NCBI GenBank assembly: GCA_019308705.1 | Contig: JAFDHW010000069.1 | Location: 1 to 9,147, forward strand | DNA: 9,147 nucleotides | Direction: 5' to 3' | Source: Deltaproteobacteria bacterium | GTDB lineage: Bacteria > Desulfobacterota > Desulfobacteria > Desulfobacterales > Desulfatibacillaceae | Part shown: one piece after another, positions 1-7,367 of the stretch | How positions within the stretch are numbered: the first letter of the stretch is position 1 | Layout: each line of letters opens with the position of its first letter | Made by a program: the position numbers and the translations under genes | The notes under the pieces: model-generated | What the model was told of the DNA's origin: nothing | Database searches by the model: none | The model's input: only the letters and a program-made list of their open reading frames with translations

Positions 1-323
1 CCTTTGAGGGAACCGAGACGGTGGCCGAGCAGAAGGTGACCACCGCCTTTTTGCCCGTGGGGGAGAGCGAGGTGGAGCTTCTGGAATCCACCGCGGACGA
101 CGGGCCCATTGCCAGGTACCTGGAAAAGAAGGGCCCGGGCATCCAGCACGTGGCTTTTCGCGTGGACGACATCGAGGCCGCCCTGGCCGAACTGAAGGAA
201 AAAGGCGTGCGCTTGATCGACGAAACCCCGCGCAGGGGGGCGGGGGGCGCAAAAATCGCCTTTCTCCACCCCAAGGCCACCAACGGGGTTTTGGTGGAGC
301 TTTGCGAGCGCGAGGGAGACTGA
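1..323 (+). CDS. mce: Methylmalonyl-CoA epimerase, C-terminal part (5' end outside window)
   Basis: This enzyme interconverts the (R) and (S) forms of methylmalonyl-CoA, which links the mutase to the carboxyltransferase in the propionate/succinate pathway. The reading frame is open from the left edge (first full codon at 3) and ends in TGA at 321-323, giving 106 residues. The family is usually about 130-145 residues, so roughly 30 N-terminal residues, including the first metal-binding histidine, lie outside the window. What is seen is the second half of a vicinal-oxygen-chelate (glyoxalase-like) fold: a [10 protein letters not shown] strand, [12 protein letters not shown] with the conserved histidine (codon 147-149), [19 protein letters not shown] with the late metal-binding glutamate (codon 297-299). 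The GTG at 21 is an internal valine, not a start. The gene heads a co-directional block with the carboxyltransferase 59 bases downstream, which supports the assignment. Lactoylglutathione lyase relatives are the only realistic alternative. Confidence 0.93.
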   Translation, partial: FEGTETVAEQKVTTAFLPVGESEVELLESTADDGPIARYLEKKGPGIQHVAFRVDDIEAALAELKEKGVRLIDETPRRGAGGAKIAFLHPKATNGVLVELCEREGD

Positions 324-335
324 AGGCCCAAAGGC

Positions 336-355
336 GCCGGCGGAGATTCGCCGGC
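336..355 (+). other. GC hairpin between epimerase and carboxyltransferase genes
   Basis: A perfect 7-bp inverted repeat (GCCGGCG at 336-342, CGCCGGC at 349-355) with a 6-base loop GAGATT. No T-run follows, so it is not a standard intrinsic terminator. In the mRNA it could be a stability or processing element between the two genes, but GC-rich DNA makes such stems by chance. Confidence 0.35.
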
Positions 356-382
356 CGGGGGGCTGCATAGAAAGGATCAGCC

Positions 383-1927
383 ATGGCAGACAAGATCGCC
401 GAGCTTCTGGAACGGGAGGAGCGCGTCCGCCGGATGGGCGGGGAAAAGGGGGTGGCCAAGCAGCACGAGGGGGGAAAGCTCACCGCCCGGGAGCGGCTGG
501 ACCTCCTTTTTGACAAGGGCACCTTCCGGGAGATGGACCTCTTTGTCACCCACCGGTGCACAAACTTCGGGATGTCCGAGGTGGAGATCCCGGCGGACGG
601 CGTGGTCACCGGCTACGGCAAGGTGAACGGCCGCACGGTGTTCGCCTATTCCCAGGACTTCACCTCCCGGGCGGGCTCCCTGGGCGAGATGCACGCCAAG
701 AAGATCTGCAAGGTCATGGACACGGCCCTGAAGGCCGGGTGCCCCGTCGTGGGGCTGAACGACTCTGGCGGCGCGCGCATCCAGGAAGGCGTGGACGCCC
801 TTTCCGGCTACGGCCAGATCTTTTTCCGGAACTCCGCGTGTTCGGGCACCATCCCCCAGATTTCCGCCGTCATGGGCCCTACGGCCGGCGGCGCGGTGTA
901 TTCCCCGGCCATGACCGACTTCGTGTTCATGGTCAAGAACACCTCCTACATGTTCATCACCGGCCCCCAGGTCATCAAGTCCGTCACCGGCGAGGAGATC
1001 TCCTTCGAGGACCTGGGCGGAGCCATGACCCACAACGAGAAGAGCGGGGTGGCCCACTTCGCCTGCGAAAACGACGCCGACGCCTTAGAGAAGATCCGAA
1101 AGCTTCTGTCCTATCTTCCGGGAAACAACATGGAGGAGCCGCCCCTGGCCGCGCCCACGGACGACCCCGGCAGGGAGGAGGAGGCGCTGGATTCCATTAT
1201 CCCGGAAAACCCCCGCCACGCCTACGACATGAAGGACGTCATCGCCGCCATCGTGGACAACGGGGAGTTCTTCGAGCCCCACAAGTACTACGCCAAGAAC
1301 ATCCTGGTGGGGTTCTCCCGGCTAAACGGCCGGGTCATCGGCATCATCGCCAACCAGCCCAAGTTCCTGGCCGGGTGCCTGGACATCAACGCCTCGGACA
1401 AGGCCACCCGGTTCATCCGGTTCTGCGACGCCTTCAACATCCCGCTGCTCACCATCGCGGACGTGCCCGGCTACCTCCCCGGCAGCGTCCAGGAGTGGGG
1501 CGGCATCATCCGTCACGGCGCCAAGCTTCTCTGGTCCTATTCCGAGGCCACGGTGCCCAAGCTTCTGCTCATCACCAGGAAGGACTACGGCGGGTCGTAC
1601 CTCGCCATGTGCTCCCGGGATCTGGGCGCGGACATGGCCTTTGCCTGGCCCATGGCGGAAATCGCCGTCATGGGCGCGGAGGGCGCGGCCAACATCATCC
1701 ACAGAAAGGCCATCAAGGAGGCCGAGGACCCCGCCGAGATGCGGAAGCAGAAGATCGAGGAGTACGAGCGGCTGTTCTCCAATCCCTATGCCGCGGCATC
1801 CCGGGGTTACATCGACGCGGTGATCCGGCCCAGGGAGACCCGGCCCCGGCTCATCGACGCCCTGGAGGCCATGGCCGGCAAGCGGGAGACCCGGCCGCCC
1901 AAGAAGCACGGCAACATTCCGCTGTAA
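383..1927 (+). CDS. Methylmalonyl-CoA carboxyltransferase 12S-type subunit (acyl-CoA carboxylase beta / MmdA family)
   Basis: This is the acyl-CoA half of a biotin-dependent carboxylase. It moves a carboxyl group between methylmalonyl-CoA and carboxybiotin. The 514 residues match the usual 510-530 of 12S, MmdA and PccB proteins. Two crotonase-like halves are visible. The N-terminal half has NDSGGARIQEG (126-136) and GPTAGGA (165-171), the glycine-rich oxyanion/CoA-site motifs. The C-terminal half has GGSYLAM (403-409) and MGAEGAANI (430-438). The tail KKHGNIPL is typical of the 12S/MmdA group. ATG 383 is preceded by AAAGGA at 371-376. No biotin carboxylase gene is in the window, and the downstream partner is a 5S-biotin fusion, so a transcarboxylase is favoured over an ATP-using propionyl-CoA carboxylase. 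A Na+-pumping decarboxylase alpha subunit is also possible, but it would need a membrane beta subunit that is not seen here. The exact partner set is an inference. Confidence 0.95.
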   Translation: MADKIAELLEREERVRRMGGEKGVAKQHEGGKLTARERLDLLFDKGTFREMDLFVTHRCTNFGMSEVEIPADGVVTGYGKVNGRTVFAYSQDFTSRAGSLGEMHAKKICKVMDTALKAGCPVVGLNDSGGARIQEGVDALSGYGQIFFRNSACSGTIPQISAVMGPTAGGAVYSPAMTDFVFMVKNTSYMFITGPQVIKSVTGEEISFEDLGGAMTHNEKSGVAHFACENDADALEKIRKLLSYLPGNNMEEPPLAAPTDDPGREEEALDSIIPENPRHAYDMKDVIAAIVDNGEFFEPHKYYAKNILVGFSRLNGRVIGIIANQPKFLAGCLDINASDKATRFIRFCDAFNIPLLTIADVPGYLPGSVQEWGGIIRHGAKLLWSYSEATVPKLLLITRKDYGGSYLAMCSRDLGADMAFAWPMAEIAVMGAEGAANIIHRKAIKEAEDPAEMRKQKIEEYERLFSNPYAAASRGYIDAVIRPRETRPRLIDALEAMAGKRETRPPKKHGNIPL

Positions 1928-1936
1928 GGAGGCTCC

Positions 1937-2119
1937 GTGGACAAAAAGAAAGTGGCCGCCGTCATGGGCGGCGTCATGCGTTATATTCAAGAGGAGGAGG
2001 CCAAGGGGGCCGCCGCCGCGCCTCCCGCGCCCCGGGCGGCCCAAAGCCCCTGGGCCGCGTCGGGCCGCCAGGAGACCATGCAGATGAGCCTGCTTTTGCA
2101 GTTGCGCGTACTGCGCTGA
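1937..2119 (+). CDS. Small soluble OadG/MmdE-like carboxylase-associated protein
   Basis: This is a 60-residue protein starting at GTG 1937. The start is fixed by a near-ideal Shine-Dalgarno AAGGAGG at 1926-1932, which overlaps the stop codon of the carboxyltransferase; only 9 bases separate the two genes, so they are probably translationally coupled. Three parts are visible: a basic then amphipathic N-terminal helix (KKKVAAVMGGVMRYIQEEE, 3-21), an Ala/Pro linker (about 24-38), and a C-terminal segment with W39, G43-R44-Q45 and a methionine/leucine-rich end. From memory, the W..xGRQ..M pattern and the VAAV..V..YI helix recall the cytoplasmic C-terminal part of the gamma/delta subunits of Na+-pumping decarboxylases (OadG, GcdD, MmdD) and the short MmdE subunit of Veillonella methylmalonyl-CoA decarboxylase. 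There is no membrane segment. A role in holding the 12S and biotin subunits together is inferred. It could instead be an unrelated small protein. Confidence 0.75.
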   Translation: MDKKKVAAVMGGVMRYIQEEEAKGAAAAPPAPRAAQSPWAASGRQETMQMSLLLQLRVLR

Positions 2120-2178
2120 CAAAGGTTTTGCCGCCCAACCTCGTGCGGCGGAAATCTCTATACCGGGGAATTTTTCTC

Positions 2179-4095
2179 ATGAGCGGACACGGCCAAGTGA
2201 AGCTGACGGAAATAAACTACTCCAAGGACCGGCCCAAGGCCGAAAACCCGGTGAAGATCGAGGATCTTTCCCTGCGGGACGGCCACCAGAGCCTGTTCGC
2301 CACCCGGGGCCGCACCGAGGACATGATCCCGGTGGCCGAGCTCATGGACGAAGTGGGTTTCTGGGCCGTGGAGACCTGGGGCGGGGCCACCTTCGACACC
2401 ATGCACCGGTTTTTGAACGAGGACCCCTGGGAGCGCATCCGCACGCTCAAAAAGTACATGAAAAAGACCCCCTTCTCCATGCTTTTGCGGGGCCAGAACC
2501 TGGTGGGCTACCGGAATTACGCCGACGACGTGGCGGAAGCTTTCGTGGAGCGGGCCGCGGAAAACGGCATGGACATCTTCCGCACCTTCGACGCGTTGAA
2601 CGATTACCGGAACTTCGAAACCGTGGTACCGGTGATCAAGAGGACGGGCAAGCATTTCCAGGGCTGCATCTGCTATTCCCTCACCGAGCCCCGGCTGGGG
2701 GGAGAGGTCTACAACCTCCGGTACTACCTGGACAAGGCCAAGGCCCTGGAGGAGATGGGCGCGGACACGGTGTGCGTAAAGGACATGGCCGGGCTCATGG
2801 CCCCCTACGACGCCTATACGCTCATCAAGGCGCTCAAGGAAACGGTGTCCGTGCCCGTGCACCTGCACAGCCACTTCACCTCGGGCATGGCCCAGATGAC
2901 ACACTTGAAGGCCATCGAGGCCGGGGTGGACATCCTGGACACCTGCCTGGCCCCTTACGCCTTCCGTACCTCGCATCCGGCCATCGAGCCTTTGGTCATG
3001 ACGCTTCTGGGCACCAACCGGGATACGGGGTTCGATATCGAGCTTTTGGCCAGGATCGACGACCTTCTGGAGGAGCAGGTCATGCCCAAGTACCGGCACC
3101 TCCTGGACCAGCACAGGATGTCCGTCATCGACATCAACGTGCTGTTGCACCAGACCCCGGGCGGTATGCTCTCCAACCTGGTCAACCAGTTGAAGGAGAT
3201 GGACGCGCTGGACAAGATCGACGAGGTGTTCAAGAAGCTGCCCAAGGTGAGAAAGGACCTGGGCCAGGTTCCCCTGGTCACCCCCACCAGCCAGATCGTG
3301 GGCACCCAGACGGTGAACAACGTGCTTTTCGACACCGAGGAGAACGAGTACAAGATGATCACCGACCAGGTGAAGGGCTTGTGCTACGGGCTGTACGGCA
3401 AGACGCCCTCGCCCATAAACCCCGAGGTGCGGAAGAAGGCCCTAAAGGGCTACCCCCGGGGCGAGGAGCCCATCACCGAGCGCCCGGGCGCGGTGCTGGA
3501 GCCGGAGCTGGAAAAGGCCAAGGCGGAAATCGGCGACCTGGCCAAGGACATGGACGATCTTTTGATCTACGCCTTGTATCCCGTGACGGGAAAGCGCTTC
3601 TTGAAGTGGAAGTACGGCGAGGAGGAGCCGCCCCCGGAATGCCGCGCCAAGACGCTGGACCAGTGCAGGATGGAAGAGGAAATGGCGAAGAAGGTGCTCT
3701 CCGGCGAGATGCCCGGGGCGGCGGCGGAAGCCGCTCTGCCGGAAAAGAGTCCCGGCGCGCGGCGGTTTTCTGTTTCCGTGGACGGCGAGCGCTACACCGT
3801 GGACGTGGAAGAGGTGGGCGGCGGGCCCCGGGCGGCCGCCCCGGCCCCGGAGGCCAAGCCCGCGGCGGAAAGCCCGGTTTCCGGCCACGCCGTCGTGGCG
3901 CCCATGCCGGGCATGATCGTGTCCCATGAAAAACAGGCGGGCGATTCCGTGGCCGAGGGCGAGCCCGTGGTGGTGCTGGAGGCCATGAAGATGCAGAACG
4001 CCTTGCCGTCGCCCGTTTCCGGCACGGTGAAGGAAATCCGGTTCAACCCCGGCGACAACGTGAAAAAGGGCGCGGTGCTGGCGGTGATCGAATAG
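2179..4095 (+). CDS. Pyruvate/oxaloacetate carboxyltransferase fused to biotin carrier domain (5S + 1.3S; PycB/OadA type)
   Basis: This 638-residue protein carries the keto-acid half of a biotin enzyme plus its own biotin arm: carboxybiotin + pyruvate <-> biotin + oxaloacetate. The N-terminal TIM-barrel domain shows LSLRDGHQS with metal ligand D34, the VKDMAG motif with K201 (the lysine carbamylated in this family), and HLHSHFTSG with H230 and H232 as likely metal ligands. The conserved QTPGGMLSN (325-333) lies in the PYC_OADA domain that follows. An Ala/Pro linker (about 549-563) leads to the biotinyl domain, with VVAPMPG and EAMKM; K604 is the biotinylated lysine, 34 residues from the C-terminus as expected. 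ATG 2179 follows GGGGA (2165-2169). The frame stays open upstream through the previous gene, but only from here does the sequence match the family. In Propionibacterium the 5S and 1.3S parts are separate proteins; here they are one. Pyruvate carboxylase subunit B (with a separate biotin carboxylase elsewhere) is the main alternative. Confidence 0.93.
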   Translation: MSGHGQVKLTEINYSKDRPKAENPVKIEDLSLRDGHQSLFATRGRTEDMIPVAELMDEVGFWAVETWGGATFDTMHRFLNEDPWERIRTLKKYMKKTPFSMLLRGQNLVGYRNYADDVAEAFVERAAENGMDIFRTFDALNDYRNFETVVPVIKRTGKHFQGCICYSLTEPRLGGEVYNLRYYLDKAKALEEMGADTVCVKDMAGLMAPYDAYTLIKALKETVSVPVHLHSHFTSGMAQMTHLKAIEAGVDILDTCLAPYAFRTSHPAIEPLVMTLLGTNRDTGFDIELLARIDDLLEEQVMPKYRHLLDQHRMSVIDINVLLHQTPGGMLSNLVNQLKEMDALDKIDEVFKKLPKVRKDLGQVPLVTPTSQIVGTQTVNNVLFDTEENEYKMITDQVKGLCYGLYGKTPSPINPEVRKKALKGYPRGEEPITERPGAVLEPELEKAKAEIGDLAKDMDDLLIYALYPVTGKRFLKWKYGEEEPPPECRAKTLDQCRMEEEMAKKVLSGEMPGAAAEAALPEKSPGARRFSVSVDGERYTVDVEEVGGGPRAAAPAPEAKPAAESPVSGHAVVAPMPGMIVSHEKQAGDSVAEGEPVVVLEAMKMQNALPSPVSGTVKEIRFNPGDNVKKGAVLAVIE

Positions 4096-4099
4096 GTTC

Positions 4100-4140
4100 C
4101 GGGAGCGCCCAGGCCCGTCAAGGCGGGGCTCCCGCGTTTT
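4100..4140 (+). terminator. Intrinsic terminator or attenuator after the carboxyltransferase fusion gene
   Basis: CGGGAGC (4100-4106) pairs perfectly with GCTCCCG (4128-4134). The stem can be extended across a one-base bulge by CCC (4108-4110) with GGG (4125-4127). TTTT follows at 4137-4140. It starts five bases after the stop codon, the usual place for rho-independent termination. The T-run is short, so partial read-through into sucCD is plausible. Confidence 0.6.
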
Positions 4141-4166
4141 CCTTGTTCCCGGAAAAGAGCGGTTTT

Positions 4167-4184
4167 CGGCGGCGCGGGCCGCCG
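4167..4184 (+). other. Strong hairpin in the region upstream of sucC
   Basis: A perfect 7-bp stem, CGGCGGC (4167-4173) with GCCGCCG (4178-4184), closed by the tetraloop GCGG. It ends 51 bases before the sucC start. It has no T-run and does not cover the sucC ribosome site. It may shape the sucC leader or back up the terminator just upstream. I found no convincing sigma-70 promoter between 4141 and 4235. Confidence 0.4.
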
Positions 4185-4235
4185 CATGTATCCGTCGTAC
4201 AAATCCGGGGCGGTCCCTTTCCCTGTCAGGAAACC

Positions 4236-5396
4236 ATGAACATCCACGAATACCAGGCCAAGGAGCTTTTCGCGGGCTACGGCGTGCCCGTGCCCAGGGG
4301 TGTGGTGGCGTTCTCCCCGGACGAGGCCTTTTTTGCGGCAAAACAGCTTGCCACCACTCCGGTGGTGGTAAAGGCCCAGATCCATGCCGGCGGCCGGGGC
4401 AAGGCCGGCGGCGTGAAGTTGGCCCATAGCCCGGAAGAGGCAAGGGACCTTGCGCAGAGCATGCTGGGCGCAAAACTGGTCACCCGCCAGACTATGCCTT
4501 CCGGCAAGACCGTGCACAAGCTTTTGGTGGAGGAGGGCCTGCCCATCGACCGCGAGCTGTACTTCTCCATCATCCCGGACCGCGCCACGGCCAAGATCGT
4601 CATCATGGCTTCCACCGAGGGGGGCATGGACATCGAGGAGGTGGCGGAAAAGACCCCGGAAAAGATCGTCCGGGTTTCCGTAGACCCGCTCCTTGGCATC
4701 ATGCCTCACCACTGCCGCAGGGCGGCGTTCGCGCTCAACCTCCCTTCCCGGGCCTTCAAACCCTTCACCAAGATGGTTTCCGACCTATATCGCCTGTTCG
4801 TGGAAAAGGATTGCTCCCTGGTGGAGATCAATCCGCTCGTCCTCACCACCGACGAGCGCGTCCTGGCCCTGGACGCCAAGATCAACTTCGACGACAACGC
4901 GCTTTTCCGCCACAAGGACATCGCCGGACTGAGCGACCCCGAAGAGGAAGACCCCCTGGAGGTGGAAGCCTCCGCCCACAACCTGAACTACATCAAGATG
5001 GACGGGAACGTGGGCAACATGGTCAACGGCGCGGGCCTGGCCATGGCCACCATGGACATCATCAAGCAGGCGGGAGCCGAACCCGCCAACTTTTTGGACG
5101 TGGGCGGCGGCGCCAACGCGGAAACGGTGGAAAACGGCTTCCGCATCATCCTGTCCGACAAAAACGTAAAAGGCATCCTCATCAACATCTTCGGCGGCAT
5201 CCTGCGATGCGACGTTTTGGCCTCCGGCGTGGTGAAAGCGGCCAAGAAGGTCGGCTTGAACGTTCCCGTGGTGGTGCGCATGGAAGGCACCAACGTGGAA
5301 GAAGGCCGCCGGATCCTGGCCGAATCCGGCTTAAACCTCATCAATGCCAAGGACCTCACCGACGCCGCGAAGAAGGTGTCGGAGATCGTGAATTGA
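4236..5396 (+). CDS. sucC: Succinyl-CoA synthetase (ADP-forming) beta subunit
   Basis: This subunit binds the nucleotide and works with SucD: succinyl-CoA + ADP + Pi <-> succinate + ATP + CoA. The 386 residues are close to the 388 of the E. coli protein. The N-terminus [21 protein letters not shown] is characteristic. The ATP-grasp part shows [16 protein letters not shown] and EINPLVL. N199 and D213 fall at the same numbers as the Mg2+ ligands of E. coli SucC. The C-terminal ligase part shows [19 protein letters not shown] and INIFGGI (317-323). The start is ATG 4236, with AGGA at 4228-4231 and the family N-terminus directly after it. A longer in-frame start (TTG 4143) would add residues unlike the family. 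It follows the carboxylase genes after 140 bases and a likely terminator, and leads into sucD. In a propionate oxidiser it would make ATP from succinyl-CoA; the direction used is inferred. Confidence 0.97.
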   Translation: MNIHEYQAKELFAGYGVPVPRGVVAFSPDEAFFAAKQLATTPVVVKAQIHAGGRGKAGGVKLAHSPEEARDLAQSMLGAKLVTRQTMPSGKTVHKLLVEEGLPIDRELYFSIIPDRATAKIVIMASTEGGMDIEEVAEKTPEKIVRVSVDPLLGIMPHHCRRAAFALNLPSRAFKPFTKMVSDLYRLFVEKDCSLVEINPLVLTTDERVLALDAKINFDDNALFRHKDIAGLSDPEEEDPLEVEASAHNLNYIKMDGNVGNMVNGAGLAMATMDIIKQAGAEPANFLDVGGGANAETVENGFRIILSDKNVKGILINIFGGILRCDVLASGVVKAAKKVGLNVPVVVRMEGTNVEEGRRILAESGLNLINAKDLTDAAKKVSEIVN

Positions 5397-5490
5397 TGTT
5401 GCGCTTCTTTTCCAAAACGACGCGGCATCGGTGGATGGCGGCGCCGGCGGCCGCTCATCAGCAGAAAAGGATCCGGGGAGAAAACGCCCC
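5397..5490 (+). other. Spacer between sucC and sucD
   Basis: These 94 bases are unusually long for a sucC-sucD junction, where the genes often touch. The spacer holds TTTTCCAAAACG (5408-5419), repeated in the next spacer at 6397-6408. It also holds a 5-bp GC stem (GCGGC 5438-5442 with GCCGC 5450-5454). I see no gene or convincing promoter in it. Confidence 0.4.
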
Positions 5491-6360
5491 ATGAGCATCT
5501 TTGTGAACAAGGACACCAAGCTTCTCGTGCAGGGGATCACGGGCAGGGAAGGGCGGTTTCACGCCCTGGCGTGCCGGGAATACGGGACCAACGTGGTGGC
5601 CGGGGTCACCCCGGGCAAGGGCGGCCAGGACGTGGAGGGCATCCCGGTGTTTGACTCCGTGGCCGAGGCCGTGGAAAAGACCGGGGCGGACGCTTCGCTC
5701 GTCTTCGTGCCGCCGCCGTTCGCCGCGGACGCCATCTGCGAGGCCGCGGACGCGGGCGTTGCCTTGGTGGTGGCCATCACCGAGGGCATTCCCGTGTTGG
5801 ACATGATGCGGGTGAAAAACTACCTTGCGAAAAAGCCCGTGCGCCTGATAGGCCCCAACTGCCCGGGAATCATCACCCCGGGCGAGTGCAAGGCCGGGAT
5901 CATGCCGGGGTTCATCCACAAGCCGGGCGGCCCGGTGGGCGTGGTTTCGCGCTCCGGCACGCTCACCTACGAAGTGGTGGACCAGCTCACCAAGGCGGGC
6001 CTGGGCCAGACCACCTGCATCGGCATCGGCGGCGACCCGGTGAACGGCACCAACTTCATCGACTGTATAGACGCCTTCAACAAGGATCCGGACACCCAGG
6101 CCTTGGTCATGGTGGGCGAGATCGGCGGCAATGCGGAAGAAGACGCCGCGGCGTTCATCCAGGCCAATGTGAAAAAGCCCGTGGTGGGCTTCGTGGCCGG
6201 CCTCACCGCTCCCCCCGGCCGGAGAATGGGCCACGCCGGGGCCATCATTTCCGGCTCTTCGGGCACGGCCCAGGCCAAGGTTTCCGCCATGAAAGCCGCC
6301 GGCATCCACGTGTGCGAAAACCTGGGAGAGCTTGGAGCGCTGTGCAAAAAGGTTTTTTGA
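5491..6360 (+). CDS. sucD: Succinyl-CoA synthetase alpha subunit
   Basis: This is the CoA-binding, phosphohistidine-carrying partner of SucC. It has 289 residues, as is normal for the family. The Rossmann-like N-terminus begins [20 protein letters not shown] and continues with GVTPGKGG. The middle shows [21 protein letters not shown] and [14 protein letters not shown]. The phosphorylated histidine is H248 in the motif [13 protein letters not shown], next to the E. coli position (246/247). E210 in [11 protein letters not shown] fits the glutamate that helps that histidine. ATG 5491 follows GGGGAG (5475-5480). The frame is open back to 5431, but the family N-terminus fits 5491. It is cotranscribed with sucC by position. 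There are no missing key residues. Confidence 0.97.
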   Translation: MSIFVNKDTKLLVQGITGREGRFHALACREYGTNVVAGVTPGKGGQDVEGIPVFDSVAEAVEKTGADASLVFVPPPFAADAICEAADAGVALVVAITEGIPVLDMMRVKNYLAKKPVRLIGPNCPGIITPGECKAGIMPGFIHKPGGPVGVVSRSGTLTYEVVDQLTKAGLGQTTCIGIGGDPVNGTNFIDCIDAFNKDPDTQALVMVGEIGGNAEEDAAAFIQANVKKPVVGFVAGLTAPPGRRMGHAGAIISGSSGTAQAKVSAMKAAGIHVCENLGELGALCKKVF

Positions 6361-6388
6361 GGTGCCTGGAAAAGAGAAGAGGACAAAG

Positions 6389-6416
6389 GGGGAATTTTTT
6401 CCAAAACGGTTTCCCC
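6389..6416 (+). other. Alternative hairpins after sucD
   Basis: GGGGAA (6389-6394) can pair with TTCCCC (6411-6416). In competition with it, TGGAAAA (6367-6373) pairs with TTTTCCA (6397-6403). Both sit in the 68-base spacer before the amidohydrolase gene and could act as a weak terminator or attenuator. Neither has the classic GC stem plus T-run order. Confidence 0.25.
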
Positions 6417-6428
6417 TGCCTATCCATC

Positions 6429-7274
6429 ATGATCATTGATTTCCATACCCATCTGTTTCCCAGGGAGATCCGCGAGGAGCGTGGGCGGTTTTTTTCCGGC
6501 GAGCCCGCGTTCCAGCTTTTGTACGACTCGGACAAGAGCCCCCTTGCCGGGGCGGCGGACATTTTGCGGGACATGGACGCCGACGGGGTGCACGCCTCGG
6601 TGGTGTTCGGGTTTCCCTGGCTGAGCAAGAAGCTTTTTCAGCGGCACAACGATTACATATTGGAGAAGGCGGCGGCGCACCCGGACCGGCTTTATCCCCT
6701 GGCCTGCTTCGACGTGCTGCACCCGGACGCGGCGAAGGAGGCGGAGCGGTGCCTTTCCGCCGGGGCCAAGGGGCTTGGGGAGCTTGCGCTGTACAAATCC
6801 GGCATCGACGAGGAGGGCCTAAAGGCCCTGGACCCGGTGATGGAGGTGGCCCGGGCGCACGGCAACGCGCCGGTGTTGATCCACGTGAACGAGCCGGTGG
6901 GGCACGTGTATCCGGGCAAGACGCCCGTGACCCCGGACCAGGTGTGGAACCTCCTTTTCCGGTACCCGGAAAACCGCATTGTGCTGGCCCATTGGGGCGG
7001 GGGAATCTTCTTCTTCCACCTGCTGAAGCGCCTGGCCAAGGACGCCATGAGGAACGCCTGGCTGGACACCGCGGCAAGCCCCTTTTTGTACGACCCGCGC
7101 ATCTGGTCCGTGGCCTGCGCCATCGTGGGGCCGTCCAAGGTGCTGTTCGGCACGGATTATCCGCTCCTGAAGGCCAGGCGCTACTGGAAGGAACTGGAGT
7201 CCACGGATCTTTCCGCGGCCCAGCAGGAGGCCATTTTGGGGGAAAACGCCCGGGCGCTGTTGGGGATCAGGTAG
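6429..7274 (+). CDS. Amidohydrolase-2 family metal-dependent hydrolase/decarboxylase, substrate unknown
   Basis: This is a 281-residue TIM-barrel protein of the amidohydrolase-2 group (the ACMSD and gamma-resorcylate decarboxylase kind). Members cut C-N, C-O or C-C bonds or decarboxylate aromatic acids with one Zn2+ or Mn2+. Visible metal-site residues are H6 and H8 in MIIDFHTH, H152 in VLIHVNEP, H188 in VLAHWGGG and D243 in LFGTDYPLL, all in the normal order. The family runs 270-340 residues, so this is full length. The start is ATG 6429 because the first barrel strand begins immediately after it and there is no other good in-frame start. No Shine-Dalgarno sequence is visible upstream (CCCCTGCCTATCCATC), so translation may be weak or depend on the upstream gene. 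It lies 68 bases after sucD on the same strand, but nothing in it points to the propionate pathway. The substrate cannot be told from sequence. It has no signal peptide, so it is cytoplasmic. Confidence 0.85.
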   Translation: MIIDFHTHLFPREIREERGRFFSGEPAFQLLYDSDKSPLAGAADILRDMDADGVHASVVFGFPWLSKKLFQRHNDYILEKAAAHPDRLYPLACFDVLHPDAAKEAERCLSAGAKGLGELALYKSGIDEEGLKALDPVMEVARAHGNAPVLIHVNEPVGHVYPGKTPVTPDQVWNLLFRYPENRIVLAHWGGGIFFFHLLKRLAKDAMRNAWLDTAASPFLYDPRIWSVACAIVGPSKVLFGTDYPLLKARRYWKELESTDLSAAQQEAILGENARALLGIR

Positions 7275-7306
7275 AACCGGCACAAGCTTTTCCGCAGCGC
7301 GAATGA

Positions 7307-7336
7307 TTCACCCTTCGGGCCCGTGAATAATCCGGG
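7307..7336 (-). repeat. Left copy of a 30-bp inverted repeat flanking manC
   Basis: On the + strand this reads TTCACCCTTCGGGC, CC, GTGAATAATCCGGG. Its reverse complement matches 8838-8867 at 28 of 30 positions; the only differences are the two central bases. Within the unit TTCAC and GTGAA also pair, so it can fold on itself, as REP-like or transposon-end sequences do. It fills most of the 83-base gap between the converging stop codons of the amidohydrolase and manC genes, where it might also end transcription from both sides. Confidence 0.85.
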
Positions 7337-7353
7337 TTGGTCGTTTTGGGAAG

Positions 7354-7367
7354 CGGCCTATCGGCCG
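7354..7367 (-). other. Small hairpin over the manC stop codon
   Basis: CGGCC (7354-7358) pairs with GGCCG (7363-7367) around the tetraloop TATC. It overlaps the manC stop codon. No T-run follows in either direction, so a terminator role is doubtful. Confidence 0.25.

Noticed and set aside
556..2178. An open frame continuing upstream of the 5S-biotin gene, giving an apparent 1179-residue protein
   Set aside because: Before 2179 the translation is Arg/Gly/His-rich, unlike any family, and overlaps the well-conserved 12S gene in another frame. Lack of stops is a by-product of high GC.
2158..3150. Long antisense frame (330 residues) inside the 5S-biotin gene
   Set aside because: Composition mirrors the coding strand and it has no family resemblance; the sense frame has full catalytic motifs.
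4143..4235. A TTG-started N-terminal extension of SucC
   Set aside because: The extra 31 residues are unlike SucC and are coded by the spacer with the hairpin; ATG 4236 has a ribosome site and the exact family N-terminus.
3442..4712. Two overlapping antisense frames across the biotin domain, spacer and sucC
   Set aside because: They are shadows of real genes in GC-rich DNA, with no domain or start signal.
383..6360. The metabolic block as a novel system
   Set aside because: Except for the small protein, all parts are known enzymes of the methylmalonyl-CoA pathway in a familiar arrangement.
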